DNA of 64,000 nucleotides from Geomonas propionica (GCF_016458235.1 NZ_JAEMHK010000014.1:1-64000), one strand, 5' to 3'; counted from the first letter of the stretch, positions 26,234-35,456 are shown. Numbers and translations: made by a program. The notes: generated by a model from the letters alone, not told the origin.

Positions 26234-26689
26234 ATGCTCAACCTGCGCAAGAAGATCCTGGTGGCCATCGACGGTTCACCGCTTTCGGACAAGGCCGCCG
26301 AGGAGGCGGTCCGTTTCGCGGCGGGCATCCCGAGCCAGTTTAAGAGCAAGGTCTACGGGCTCCTGGTGCTCCCCAACGCGCCGCGCAACACCTTCACCGA
26401 CTTCGTCCCCGCCCGCCCCATCACCGAACAGGACCAGTGGACCGAACTCAAGGAACGTATCTTCTACGTGGTGGAGAAACTCGCCGGCGAACTCGAGGTG
26501 CCTCTGGAAACGGCCGTGGTCTACGGCGACCCGGCCGAGGAACTGATCCGTTTCGCCCAGAAGGAGGAAATCGACGTGATCGTGATCGGGAGCACCGGCA
26601 AGGGGTTCCTGAAACGGAAGCTCCTGGGGAGCGTGTCGCACAAGGTGGTGCGCGACGCGAAATGCTCGGTGTACGTGGTCAGGGGGTAG
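26234..26689 (+). CDS. Universal stress protein (UspA family)
   Basis: 151 aa, starting at the ATG after CCGGAGGAAAG. VAIDGSPLSDKAAEEAVRFA at the start and the ATP-binding signature VIGSTGKGFLKRKLLGSVS (G2xG9xGS pattern) near the end show an ATP-binding Usp monomer that would dimerise. Usp proteins rise in growth arrest and energy stress. It is separated from its left neighbour by the REP doublet, and its 3' end overlaps the convergent epimerase-like gene by 11 bases. Confidence 0.92.
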   Translation: MLNLRKKILVAIDGSPLSDKAAEEAVRFAAGIPSQFKSKVYGLLVLPNAPRNTFTDFVPARPITEQDQWTELKERIFYVVEKLAGELEVPLETAVVYGDPAEELIRFAQKEEIDVIVIGSTGKGFLKRKLLGSVSHKVVRDAKCSVYVVRG

Positions 26690-27473
26690 TCTTGGCGGTT
26701 TCCTGCCTCAGGTAGGCGAGGATCTCCTTGAGGCTTTGCGTGATGATGCCTTCTCCCTTGGGGAATTCATGGGGGGAAAGCTCGAGGGTCAGGATGTCGT
26801 TGTAGGCGGTGTTGCGCAGGTGGTTCAAAAAGCGGGTGAGCGGCAGGATGCCGTGCCCCGGCAGCAGGTGCTGACGGCCATGCCCGTAGTCGGAAAAATG
26901 GATGTTCCTGATCCGGCCGCTGTTGTAGCAGAGGTAGAAGTCGTTGATGAAGTTGGCCCGCCCGCTTCCCATGTGGGTGCAGTCGAAAGTGAGGTAGAGG
27001 TTCCTCTCGTGGAGGAACTCGATCAGCTTCTGGGTCTCGGAGAGGATGTAACCGTTGATCCGGTACTTGCCGGTCCAGGGCATGTTTTCCAGGGTGACCG
27101 CCACCTGGTCCCCGCCGATCTCCTTCTGGAAGTCCTGCATTCGGTACAGCCAGCGCCAGTAAGCGAACTCCAGTCCCAGCCATGAGGGGGGATGGAAGTT
27201 CACCAGCCCAATGCCGCACTCCGCCGCGATCTCCACGCACCGTTTCAAAGAATCGACCGGACTCCCCCAGCCGTCCAACTGCAGGAAAGGGGCATGGATC
27301 GAGAAGATCGGCATGGTCTCGCCGAGCTCCTTGACCAGCCTGCGCGCATTCACCTTCTGGAACTCCTGGTTGATCACCAGTTCCATACCGTCAAAGCCGG
27401 CCTCCCGCGCCATGGCGAAGGCCTTGGGGAGGGGGAAGGTGAACAGCGTTCCTGCGGAGATCGATATGCGCAT
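26679..27473 (-). CDS. Sugar phosphate isomerase/epimerase-like TIM-barrel protein
   Basis: 264 aa. The xylose-isomerase-like (AP endonuclease 2 superfamily) barrel is suggested by FTFPLPKAFAMAREAGFDGME at the start, FSIHAPFL, LVNFHPPSW, VTLENMPWT, LTFDCTHMGS and the C-terminal LTLELSPHEF, which place the metal-binding Glu, Asp, His and Glu along the barrel. The substrate is unknown; the family includes epimerases, dehydratases and endonuclease IV. It starts 8 bases after the stop of the DUF294-like gene and is likely the end of that transcript. Confidence 0.8.
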   Translation of the reverse strand: MRISISAGTLFTFPLPKAFAMAREAGFDGMELVINQEFQKVNARRLVKELGETMPIFSIHAPFLQLDGWGSPVDSLKRCVEIAAECGIGLVNFHPPSWLGLEFAYWRWLYRMQDFQKEIGGDQVAVTLENMPWTGKYRINGYILSETQKLIEFLHERNLYLTFDCTHMGSGRANFINDFYLCYNSGRIRNIHFSDYGHGRQHLLPGHGILPLTRFLNHLRNTAYNDILTLELSPHEFPKGEGIITQSLKEILAYLRQETAKTTP

Positions 27474-27481
27474 GGCCGGTC

Positions 27482-28750
27482 CTATACCTGTCCCACCAGC
27501 CTCTGGTAGGCGATCTTCTGCAGGTTGAGCACCGCCTCCAGCGCGCTCCGAAGCCGCGCGTCGACCGCCATGCCGAAATCCTCCGGGTTGGCGAAGGCTG
27601 CCGCCCCTTCGCTGCGGATCTCACCCTCGATCCTCAACTGCATCAGGCACTGCAGCGCCTTCAAGAGCCGCTCGGCCAGCTCCACGTCCAGAGCGCCCCG
27701 GTAGAGGAGCTGCCGGATCCGCTCGAGCGTCCCCCCTTCGTGCACCTCCGCCTGCAGCGCCAGGATGCGGACCAGCTGCACCAGGGGGGAGAGCCCCAGG
27801 GTCTCGATGTCGATCTCCCCCTGGTGTTCTCCGCCGCGCTCCAGGCGCCAGCGTCCGAAGTGCCCGAGGGCGAGGGGGAGGTTGATGACACGGCGCGCCA
27901 GTTGGAAAAATGGATCGCGGCCGCGCTGCTCCTTGAGGGCGGACGCTGCTGCGCTGAGCGCCTGTTCGGCCAACGGCTCAAACCCCGCCACGTGGCAGAG
28001 ATCAGCCATCGACTCCAGGCGCCAGCTCCATTCCGGGAGCGGGGGGGGCGCCTGTTTCTGCGCGGCGGCAAAGGGAGCCATCGGCTCCAGTTCGGGGGGG
28101 CGCTGCTCCTGGTGCCGATCCCCGTTTTTCAACAGCGAGCGCCATTCGGTCAGCGAGCCGTGCCAGGGTGTTTCACCCTCGTCTAGCAGCCCGGCTTCGT
28201 GGAGCGCCTGGGTCAGTTGGTGGCTGAACAGGTAGAAACGCTGGGAGTCGAGCTGGTGCAAGAGCAGGTAGCGGTTGCGACCGTAGAGGGTCTGTTCGCC
28301 GCGGCCACGATCACCGGAAACGAGCAGGGCGTAGACCGGCGCCGTCCCCTGTCCCAGGTCGCGCATCCGTTCCTCGGCCAGTTGTGCCGCGCGCAGTAGC
28401 ACTCGGTCGTGCAGGGCGTTGCAGGTGCTGCACAGGGCCAGCGGGGAGTTGCGGCGCCGGAAATGGGCGGCAACCAGTTCCCGGTAGCGCGCCTGCAGCG
28501 GCACCAGCGCCGCCGGGGTGGAAGCCTCGGCGATCGCCTGATGCAGAGCCGTCAGTTCCTCATCCAGCTGCCCCTCGTAGACGAGTTCCTCCTTGAACGA
28601 GTCGATCAGCGTGCCGAGGAAGGCCTCAGCCTCCCGGGACGAACTGCTGCCCCACTTGCGCTCCAGGCGCTTCTTGAGGTTATCCACCAGGTCCGTGCTG
28701 GCGCGCCACTTGAGGATCTCGTCACCCTTGGTTCCCAAAAGCATGGGCAT
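27482..28750 (-). CDS. DUF294-type nucleotidyltransferase-like protein with degenerate active site
   Basis: 422 aa. The layout (helical N-terminal part, nucleotidyltransferase-like middle around residue 165-200, helical DUF294_C end from about 285) parallels the 405-aa gene at 30840-32057. In that paralogue the active-site block reads GSDGREEQTLITDQDYL; here it reads GDRGRGEQTLYGRNRYL. The Ser and both Asp residues needed for metal binding are gone (DxD became RxR), so catalysis is unlikely and a binding or regulatory role more probable. It is separated from the symporter gene upstream by a heptamer-repeat element. PII-uridylyltransferase-like DUF294 proteins often accompany symporters. Confidence 0.7.
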   Translation of the reverse strand: MPMLLGTKGDEILKWRASTDLVDNLKKRLERKWGSSSSREAEAFLGTLIDSFKEELVYEGQLDEELTALHQAIAEASTPAALVPLQARYRELVAAHFRRRNSPLALCSTCNALHDRVLLRAAQLAEERMRDLGQGTAPVYALLVSGDRGRGEQTLYGRNRYLLLHQLDSQRFYLFSHQLTQALHEAGLLDEGETPWHGSLTEWRSLLKNGDRHQEQRPPELEPMAPFAAAQKQAPPPLPEWSWRLESMADLCHVAGFEPLAEQALSAAASALKEQRGRDPFFQLARRVINLPLALGHFGRWRLERGGEHQGEIDIETLGLSPLVQLVRILALQAEVHEGGTLERIRQLLYRGALDVELAERLLKALQCLMQLRIEGEIRSEGAAAFANPEDFGMAVDARLRSALEAVLNLQKIAYQRLVGQV

Positions 28751-28765
28751 AAAAACTCCAGAACC

Positions 28766-28936
28766 GGTTCTACGTTCTATGTTCTACGTTCTACGTTGAA
28801 ACCTTAGCTGACCCCCTACGACTTCCACCAAACCTGTTCTAAGTCTGATCCGAAATCTGCTGCTACCCCCGCCGCTTCAACTAGTTGAGACTGTGTAACC
28901 CTGCTCCTAAAACCTAGAACATAGAACGTAGAACGT
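28766..28936. repeat. Inverted pair of tandem heptamer arrays (TACGTTC / GTAGAAC)
   Basis: Four tandem heptamers of TACGTTC type (28771-28798) and, 115 bases on, three of the complementary type (CTAGAAC ATAGAAC GTAGAAC, 28914-28934). The two arrays face each other, so the transcript could form a long stem. It fills the gap between the symporter and DUF294-like genes. Elements of the same build but different heptamer occur at 46314-46505 and 53912-53989. Confidence 0.8.
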
Positions 28937-28945
28937 CCTTTGCCT

Positions 28946-30466
28946 TTAATCCAGGTGCCCATGCACCTCCTGCTCCAGGAAGCGCCTCATCTCCTCGGGT
29001 GGGGCGGGGGTCGCGAGCGATACGGCGATCATTACGCAGATGACCAAGGGCGCGCCGCACAGGGCGGAGGCGGTGACCGGAAAATAGAAGGCCACCCCCG
29101 GCAGTACCCCTCCCAGAAGCGGGGTGGCGACGGTGCAGAGTACGCCGGTCACCATGCCGGCGATGGCGCCGTAACGGTTGGCCCGATCCCACCAGATCCC
29201 CAAAAGGAACAGTGGGAAGATGGTGTTGCCGGCCAGCGCGAAGGCGACCGCGGTGATCTCGGCGATGAGGCCGGGCGGGTTGAGCGCCACCAGGAGCACC
29301 AGGGCGGCCAGCACCAGGGTCCCCCCCTTGGCCACCTGCATGCGCGAGGTCTCGCTGGCCTTCGGGTTGATGAAGCTGTAGTAGAGGTCGTGGGAGATGG
29401 AGGCGGCGCCGGTCATCAAGAGACCGGCCACGGTGAAGAAGGCGGCCGACAGCGCACCTGCCGCCAGCACCCCCACCAGCCATCCCGGCAGCCCGGCCAT
29501 CATGGCGGTCTTCAGGGCGATCACGTCGGCGGCGGCACGTGCTGTATCGGGGGTGAAGGCGATACCCTGACGTGCCTCGATCAGCCTGCCGAAGACGGCG
29601 AAGGCGGGCGCGGACCAGTAGATGAGGGCGATGAAGAAGAGCCCCCAGACCACGCTCCAGCGCGCGTCCCGCACGTTGGGGACGGTGTAGAAGCGCGACA
29701 GCACGTGGGGGAGCCCGCCGGTCCCGACCATCAGGGTGAAGCAGAGCGCGCACCACTCGAAGAGGGAGTCACCGGCGAAGGGGAGGGTGAAGTCGATGCG
29801 GAACTCCCGGGCGAGGTCGGTCAGGGCCCGGCCGTAGCCGAACTGGGGCAGCAGCCAGAAATAACCGAGCTTGCGGGCCAGCCACATGAGCGGAACGATG
29901 AAGGCGACGCAGATCACCAGGTACTGCAGCTGCTGATTGCGCGGCACCCCGAGCGCCCCGGAGACCACCAGGTAGGAGACCACGGCGAGCGCGCCGTAGG
30001 TTACCCCCTGCTCGTAGCCTATGTCGAACATGAACGCGAAGATGAGCCCGATCCCCTTGAACTGGGCCACGCAGTAGATCACGGAGATGGCGATGGCGAT
30101 CACGGCGGCCATGAGCCTTGCGGCGGGGGATCCGTAGCGTTCGCCCACGAATTCGGGTGTGGTGAATTTGCCGAAGCGCCGGATCTGGCTGGCCAGGAGC
30201 ACCAGCAGGAGCACGTAGCCGCCGGTCCAGCCGATTACGTAGGCGAGCCCCTGGTAGCCCCGCAGGTAGATGATGCCGGCCAGCCCCATGAGGCTCGCGG
30301 CGCTCATCCAGTTGCTGGCGATGGCCGCGCCGCCGCCGATCCTGCCGGTGTAACGCCCGCCGAAGCCGTACTCCTGGCTCTCGCGCGACTTCTGCCTGAG
30401 CCCAACCAGGATGAACGAGAGCAAGACAGCCAGAACGACGAAGATGGACCAGGACGAGTCATTCAT
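28946..30466 (-). CDS. Sodium:solute symporter (SSS family), large subunit of a DUF4212-paired system
   Basis: 506 aa with about 13 membrane helices. SNWMSAASLMGLAGIIYLRG, YTGRIGGGAAIA and the GGLPHVLSRFYTVPNVRDAR block (substrate and Na+ site region) are typical of the acetate/proline SSS branch. The gene starts 8 bases before the end of the DUF4212 gene. DUF4212-SSS pairs (small plus large subunit) are known in acetate- and other monocarboxylate-using bacteria. The substrate is probably a short organic acid, by analogy. Lies between two DUF294-type genes. Confidence 0.88.
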   Translation of the reverse strand: MNDSSWSIFVVLAVLLSFILVGLRQKSRESQEYGFGGRYTGRIGGGAAIASNWMSAASLMGLAGIIYLRGYQGLAYVIGWTGGYVLLLVLLASQIRRFGKFTTPEFVGERYGSPAARLMAAVIAIAISVIYCVAQFKGIGLIFAFMFDIGYEQGVTYGALAVVSYLVVSGALGVPRNQQLQYLVICVAFIVPLMWLARKLGYFWLLPQFGYGRALTDLAREFRIDFTLPFAGDSLFEWCALCFTLMVGTGGLPHVLSRFYTVPNVRDARWSVVWGLFFIALIYWSAPAFAVFGRLIEARQGIAFTPDTARAAADVIALKTAMMAGLPGWLVGVLAAGALSAAFFTVAGLLMTGAASISHDLYYSFINPKASETSRMQVAKGGTLVLAALVLLVALNPPGLIAEITAVAFALAGNTIFPLFLLGIWWDRANRYGAIAGMVTGVLCTVATPLLGGVLPGVAFYFPVTASALCGAPLVICVMIAVSLATPAPPEEMRRFLEQEVHGHLD

Positions 30467-30779
30467 AACTTTTGTCTCTCCGGCGGCTGTGGTACTCGCT
30501 GATCCGGTCCACGTAGATGTTGAAGATGACGCACAGGATGATGAACCACAAGGGGAGGAACTGCCCGGTGAACCAGAAGTGCAGCGGCAGGTTGAACAGG
30601 GTGAGCCGGGTCAGGATGCTGCCGGCGCCGGTGCCCCGGCAGGCGTAGACCAGGAACTGGAAGCCGAAGGTGCAGACTCCCCAGCCGAAGAGGATGGCAA
30701 GGATGATGCGCACCTCGTCCCGCATGTGCCCCTCTTTGGGGCGGAGCAGGTTGACCTTGGACTTCTCGGATCGGCTCAT
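30459..30779 (-). CDS. DUF4212 small subunit of Na+/solute symporter
   Basis: 106 aa from the ATG after GGAGGAGAC. Two membrane helices (about 30-50 and 72-95) with the conserved LPLHFWFTGQFLPLWFIILC and NIYVDRISEYH are the DUF4212 hallmark. The protein is thought to assist a DUF4212-type SSS permease, encoded by the overlapping next gene. Both Met codons upstream of this start lack a ribosome site and would add a Gly/Ser-rich tail. Confidence 0.88.
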   Translation of the reverse strand: MSRSEKSKVNLLRPKEGHMRDEVRIILAILFGWGVCTFGFQFLVYACRGTGAGSILTRLTLFNLPLHFWFTGQFLPLWFIILCVIFNIYVDRISEYHSRRRDKSYE

Positions 30780-30839
30780 GTCTCCTCCGCTGATGGAGCC
30801 GCTTGGGGAAAACCCCGGCACGGCAAGGCTATCGCGCTC

Positions 30840-32057
30840 CTAAACTATGGAAAAGTTGGTGTGAATGGTCTTTTGCAGATCCTCGATGAGGAGCAGCGCC
30901 TGCCTCATCCGTTCCCGTTCGTCGTTGGGGAGCGAATAGGGGTTCAGGTAGTAGGCGTCGTTCTGGATTCCCTTGATTACCTTGATCTGGAGCAGGATAC
31001 GGTGCTTAGTGAGGATGCGGTAGGCCGCCACGAGCCCGCGCGCCATGTTGGCCGAGAAGCTGTGCTCCTTTTCCAGAAGCTCGATCCTCTTCACCGTCGA
31101 GGTCGCGGGAATGCCCTGGTTGATGGCCAGTATGCGCACGTTCATCACCAGGGGGGCCCAGGCCAGGAGTTTCAGGTTGAAAGAGCCCTTGTGCTCGCCG
31201 CTCCCCTCGGTCCAGAACCGCTTTAAGAACCCGAGCGCCAGCTTCATCTCGGTGGCGGCCTTGGCCATGCCCCAAAGGGCCATGAAGTAGTCCTGCAAAA
31301 GGGAGCGGATCAGGGAGACCAGCCTGCCGGCCAGTTCGGCGTCACCGGCCACGAAGCGCGCGTCGGAGAGGACGATCAGGTCCATCATGTTCTTGCCGTA
31401 GTCCTCGGTCTCGTAGCGCACGATGGCGTGCAGCCGGCGCTGCCACTGCGACAGCGAGCCGCGCCAGTTGTCGTTGACCGGCATGATCCCGCCGCTGCAC
31501 TTCTTGAAGCCGATCTCGGCCAACCGCTCCACCAGGATCCGGCTGTACTCCTGAAAGTATCGGTCGGCCTTCTCCCCGCCGTCGTCGCTGTAGACGATCA
31601 GGTAGTCCTGGTCGGTGATGAGGGTCTGTTCCTCGCGTCCGTCGCTCCCCATGCTCACCAAGGCGAAGGGGACCGGCGGGGGGGAGGGCATCTCGGCCTC
31701 GACCAGTTCCAGCGCCCGCCCGGCCAGCGCGTCGCGGTACCAAGTACAGTTCTCGTGCAGCGCGGTGACCGAGTAGAAGTTGAGGAAGCGCTCCATCTCG
31801 AGGAGGTTCAACTCCTCGTGGAGTTTCAGGAGTTGGGCGTAGTCGGTCTCGGTGCCCACCTGCTCGATGATGGCTTCTTCCCTGCCTGAGTACCGGCGCA
31901 GCTTCCCCAGTTCCTCGGAGCTTTGCCACACCAGTCCTTCCAGCAGCTTTTTCCCCTCGTTCCGGTCCAGCAGCGGGAGAAAGGCGTGCACCTCCGCCAG
32001 CAACTCCGAAAGGAGTTCGCCGTCGCCTGGCTCGGCTGGATAGATCTGATGGGGCAT
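30840..32057 (-). CDS. DUF294 nucleotidyltransferase-like regulatory protein
   Basis: 405 aa. The middle carries the complete DUF294 nucleotidyltransferase block SMGSDGREEQTLITDQDYLIVY (GS, then DxD), related to GlnD, and the C-terminus from about 280 is the helical DUF294_C domain. In many bacteria such proteins have N-terminal CBS or cNMP domains; here a helical domain with a long predicted coil takes their place. Adjacent to the DUF4212-SSS pair, 60 bases upstream of it, it probably senses a metabolite and controls the permease or its expression. No direct evidence of substrate. Confidence 0.82.
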   Translation of the reverse strand: MPHQIYPAEPGDGELLSELLAEVHAFLPLLDRNEGKKLLEGLVWQSSEELGKLRRYSGREEAIIEQVGTETDYAQLLKLHEELNLLEMERFLNFYSVTALHENCTWYRDALAGRALELVEAEMPSPPPVPFALVSMGSDGREEQTLITDQDYLIVYSDDGGEKADRYFQEYSRILVERLAEIGFKKCSGGIMPVNDNWRGSLSQWQRRLHAIVRYETEDYGKNMMDLIVLSDARFVAGDAELAGRLVSLIRSLLQDYFMALWGMAKAATEMKLALGFLKRFWTEGSGEHKGSFNLKLLAWAPLVMNVRILAINQGIPATSTVKRIELLEKEHSFSANMARGLVAAYRILTKHRILLQIKVIKGIQNDAYYLNPYSLPNDERERMRQALLLIEDLQKTIHTNFSIV

Positions 32058-32207
32058 GCGGGGCCACCTCTTAATAAATATGCTGGCGTTGATTCTACAG
32101 AAAAAAACTGCGATGTAAAACTGTTTTGCTCATAACCGGAACGATTCGTTGACTTTTTCCGTTGTGCATGGAGCGGGGAAGGGGAGGAAAGGATTGGGCG
32201 CGGGACA

Positions 32208-32243
32208 AAAAAATTGGGGAAGGTTTCCCTTCCCCAATTCCAT
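32208..32243 (-). terminator. Rho-independent terminator after the ActP-like gene
   Basis: On the minus strand a 10-bp stem ATTGGGGAAGG / CCTTCCCCAAT with a short loop is followed by seven T. Confidence 0.9.
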
Positions 32244-32263
32244 GCTGCTTTGCTGCTTGCTGA

Positions 32264-34258
32264 CTAGTGCTCGACTGCCTTGGCCATACCCAAACCGGTG
32301 TTCTGGCGGACGTAGACCTCGTCGAACATTTCCTCGGAGCGCCGGTTCGGGAAGGCGAGTGCGCCCAGGATGGCGGCCATGAAGCCCAGGGGGATGGAGA
32401 TGATGCCCGGGTTCTTCAGGGTGAAGAGCGGCTTATCCAGGCCAACGATGGAGGTGCCGTCCTGCTGAGCATCAACCTTCGCCTTGGCGAGCGCCTTGGC
32501 GTCCTTCTCGGCGAGGGTCTGGCCGGCCGGCAGTGCGGCCTGCTTCTTCTCCATGGCGGCTACCACTTTCTTGGCGCCGGCTGCGACCACTTTCGGGTAG
32601 GTCATGTTGGGGGATACCATCACCAGGCCGATGGAGGCGATGGTGCCGACCAAGAGGCCGGAGATGACGCCGCCGGTGTTGAACTTCCTCCAGAAGAGCG
32701 AGAGGATGACGACCGGGAGGTTGCCGGAGGCGGCGACGGCGAAGGCCAGCGCTACCAGGTGGGCGACGTTTTGTTTCTCGGCGGCGAGGCCGATCATGAT
32801 GCCGCAGGCGCCTACCACGAAGGAGGTGACGCGGGCTGCGAAGACCTGCTCGTGCTGGTCGGCGTGGCCGTCCTTGATCACGTTCACGTAGATGTCGTGG
32901 GCGATGGCCGCGGAAGCCGCGAGCACCAGGCCGGAGACCACGGCGAGGATGGTGGCGAAGGCGACGGCGCACAGGAAGGCGAGGAAGAGGTCGCCGATGA
33001 CCGGGGCGATGTCCGCGCCCATCTGCTGTGCCAGCATCAGGGTAGCCATGTTGCCGCCCGGGTCGACGGAGGTGATACCCTGCGGGGTCAGATGGATAGC
33101 GGCGCCGAAGCCGAGCAGGGTGGTCAGGATGTAGAAGCCGCCGATGATGAACATGGCGATGATGACGGACTTACGTGCGGCCTGTGCGGTCGGCACGGTG
33201 AAGAAGCGCATCAGGATGTGCGGCATACCGGCGGTGCCGAGCACCAGGGCCATGCCCAGCGAGATCTGGTCCAGCGGGTTCTTGAGGTACAGGCCGGGCT
33301 CGAGGAAGCGCTGCCCGGCGTCCATGCCCGAGAGGATGACGCCGTCTTTCAGCACCAGCTTGGAAACGTGGTCCTGGATGTCCGGGCTGCTGACGATGGT
33401 CGAGAAGAAGCCGATCGGGTTGAAGCCGGCCTTGACCATGACCAGGAAGGAGAGCAGGAAGGCGCCCGACATGAGGAGGCCCGCCTTGATGATCTGTACC
33501 CAGGTGGTGGCGACCATGCCGCCGAAGACAACGTAGCCGACCATGAGGATGCCGACGCCGATGATGGACATCTTGTAGGGGATACCGACCAAGAGTGCCA
33601 TCAGTTTGCCCGCACCGACCATCTGGGCGGTGAGGTAGAAGGTGGAAACCGCGACAGTGGAGATGGCGGCGAAAGCGCGTACCGGCTTGGGCGAGGTCCT
33701 GAAGGAGAGAATGTCGCCCAGGGTGTACTTGCCCGCGTTGCGGCAGGGTTCCGCCACTATCAGAAGCACTGTGATGTACGCCACCAGCCAGCCGACCGAG
33801 TACATGAACCCGTCATAGCCGTAGAGCGAGATCAGGCCGGAAATACCCAGGAAGGAGGCTGCCGACATGTAGTCGCCGGCGATGGCCCAGCCGTTCTGGG
33901 TGCCGGTGATGCCGCCGCCCGCCGCGTAGAAGTCCGCAGCCGACTTGGTCTGCTTGGCGGCCCAGACCACGACGCCCATGGTGATGGCGATGATGATCAT
34001 GAACATGCCGATGGTGATGGTCTTGTTGGTTTTCAGTTCCCTCTTGGCCGGTGCCGGTGCGGCAGGGGCAGGGGTGGCCACGGAAGCGGCTGCGTTGGGC
34101 GCGGGTGCGGTAGCTGTCGCGGCGGGTGCTCCCTGGGCTGCCGGGGCACTCATCGCCGGCGCTGCGCCGGCTGCCGGCGCCTTCTGCTCTTCAGCGTAGG
34201 CTGCTGCGGCGACCGAGAGGGCCAAGCTGGCTGCTATGAATATCTTCTTGATGGTCAT
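32264..34258 (-). CDS. actP: ActP-like cation/acetate symporter with Ala/Pro-rich N-terminal extension
   Basis: 664 aa, about 110 longer than E. coli ActP. A signal peptide (residues 1-22) and some 50 residues of Ala/Pro-rich linker precede the SSS core, which begins near residue 82 and has the ActP traits QNGWAIAGDYMSAASFLGI, FRTSPKPVRAFAA and GTAGMPHILMRFFTVP. A second difference is a 50-residue Lys/Ala-rich insertion before the last helix (about 560-615). ActP moves acetate and related short acids with Na+ or H+. The gene follows its DUF485 partner by 16 bases and ends in a strong terminator. Confidence 0.92.
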   Translation of the reverse strand: MTIKKIFIAASLALSVAAAAYAEEQKAPAAGAAPAMSAPAAQGAPAATATAPAPNAAASVATPAPAAPAPAKRELKTNKTITIGMFMIIIAITMGVVVWAAKQTKSAADFYAAGGGITGTQNGWAIAGDYMSAASFLGISGLISLYGYDGFMYSVGWLVAYITVLLIVAEPCRNAGKYTLGDILSFRTSPKPVRAFAAISTVAVSTFYLTAQMVGAGKLMALLVGIPYKMSIIGVGILMVGYVVFGGMVATTWVQIIKAGLLMSGAFLLSFLVMVKAGFNPIGFFSTIVSSPDIQDHVSKLVLKDGVILSGMDAGQRFLEPGLYLKNPLDQISLGMALVLGTAGMPHILMRFFTVPTAQAARKSVIIAMFIIGGFYILTTLLGFGAAIHLTPQGITSVDPGGNMATLMLAQQMGADIAPVIGDLFLAFLCAVAFATILAVVSGLVLAASAAIAHDIYVNVIKDGHADQHEQVFAARVTSFVVGACGIMIGLAAEKQNVAHLVALAFAVAASGNLPVVILSLFWRKFNTGGVISGLLVGTIASIGLVMVSPNMTYPKVVAAGAKKVVAAMEKKQAALPAGQTLAEKDAKALAKAKVDAQQDGTSIVGLDKPLFTLKNPGIISIPLGFMAAILGALAFPNRRSEEMFDEVYVRQNTGLGMAKAVEH

Positions 34259-34274
34259 GTCCTGTCCTCCTTCC

Positions 34275-34586
34275 CTAGAGATGTAATTCGTCGATCAGTT
34301 CCCTGGTCAACCGGTCAAAGTCCTTGTTGGCGACGTGAGAGTAGTAGAGTGCAATCCCCCAGGAGACGAAGAACTGGGAGAGTGCGAATACGTACCCGAA
34401 GTTGATCACGCCGATCATTTTGACCTTGAAGATCCCCGGTGTGTAGGCCGCCCCGATGGGGAGCAGGAAATAGTACACACAGGAGAAAATCCACCACCCG
34501 AAAAGGAAGGCCGTCTTCTTGTGATGCAGTTCCACGAATTTGGGATTTTTTGCGATTGCTTTCCAGTCGTACTGTCTTTCTGCCAT
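34275..34586 (-). CDS. DUF485 small membrane partner of ActP
   Basis: 103 aa from the ATG preceded by AGAAAGGAGTGACAACC. Two helices (about 25-46 and 57-82) with HHKKTAFLFGWWIFSCVYYF and SWGIALYYSHVANKDFDRL fit the DUF485 (YjcH) family, always found in front of actP and probably a permease accessory subunit. It opens the DUF485-actP operon; no clear sigma-54 or sigma-70 promoter was recognised before it. Confidence 0.9.
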   Translation of the reverse strand: MAERQYDWKAIAKNPKFVELHHKKTAFLFGWWIFSCVYYFLLPIGAAYTPGIFKVKMIGVINFGYVFALSQFFVSWGIALYYSHVANKDFDRLTRELIDELHL

Positions 34587-35399
34587 GGTTGTCACTCCTT
34601 TCTCAGTAAGATGCGTTGCGGCGGCGTCCCGCCCCTCTGGTTTCAGTTCCCGATAAATCCCCCTTTCCAAGATCTGTAAATTTTGTTTCTAAAAATGTCG
34701 GTACTGTTTTGCTGGAAATGGTTAAAGCGTTCTGTTTGGAGCGCCGGTTTGCAAGTTACCGTTTTTTATGGAATGGCCGCATCAGGCGGTCTGTGGTAGC
34801 CCTTTCTCCTGCTTTCGGGCCTCGCCTCATTTTTCCGTATACGTGAGATTGTTGTATCACAGGATTTTCAAATGCACAATAAAAATAAACAGCGTTCTAA
34901 ATAAATTGATGCTCTTGAGAGGCCTTGTTTTATGATCTGGTCGCGTGCAAATATTTTAAATGACAGGCGAAAAAAGAAAAGCAGACGGTAAATTATTTTT
35001 TATTATTGTTGGGTGGTCGCGCGGGGCTCGCCTTTTTGCTGAATTTCGTGGTGCCGTTTTGGGAGTTGCTCAAACGCTGTCGCATTATTGTGTCAAACAA
35101 ATTTGATTCTCAATCTGGTTGTGCCATAAGCGTACCAGCGCACTATCCCGTGCTCAATGCATTGTTATTTCCAGGCAGTGGCGGGTTCAGCACAGATTGT
35201 CAGGCGATCAATGTGCTTCGTGAAGATTTCATGGGGAGAGTAAAGACAATAGAGACAGTGGATTTCGTATCAGGATAGCTTTGAGGCGTTCGTATCAGGC
35301 AGGAACTGTGAATGCTAGTGCGGTGGTGTAACTGTAATTACATGAAAAGGCATGACGATGTTTTATAATCATAATATTAGCGGAAGGAGATGGCAAAAA
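34587..35399. other. AT-rich intergenic region without a convincing gene
   Basis: Between the DUF485 gene and the terminator of the unknown operon lie about 800 bases, AT-rich relative to both flanks. Short frames exist (for example + strand 35006-35278) but lack a ribosome site, good codon use or any family resemblance. The actP operon promoter must lie near the left edge. I see no repeat or structured RNA here. Confidence 0.6.
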
Positions 35400-35429
35400 C
35401 AAAGGGGAAACCTGGACCGGTTTCCCCTG
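35400..35429 (-). terminator. Rho-independent terminator of the sigma-54 membrane operon
   Basis: AGGGGAAACC and GGTTTCCCCT form a 10-bp stem; on the minus strand it is followed by TTTGTTTTTG. Confidence 0.85.
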
Positions 35430-35456
35430 TTAATACAGATGCATGTGGAGAAGAAT

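Noticed and set aside
32267-34405. 712-codon antisense frame opposite the ActP-like gene
   Set aside because: His/Asp/Gly-rich shadow without family resemblance; ActP motifs lie on the other strand.
34600-34680. Sigma-54 promoter before the DUF485-actP operon
   Set aside because: Only a GC-rich GG-N10-GC coincidence about 35 bases from the start codon, without the TGGCAC or TTGC context.
35006-35278. 90-codon plus-strand frame in the AT-rich gap
   Set aside because: No ribosome site, no domain, and composition like non-coding DNA.
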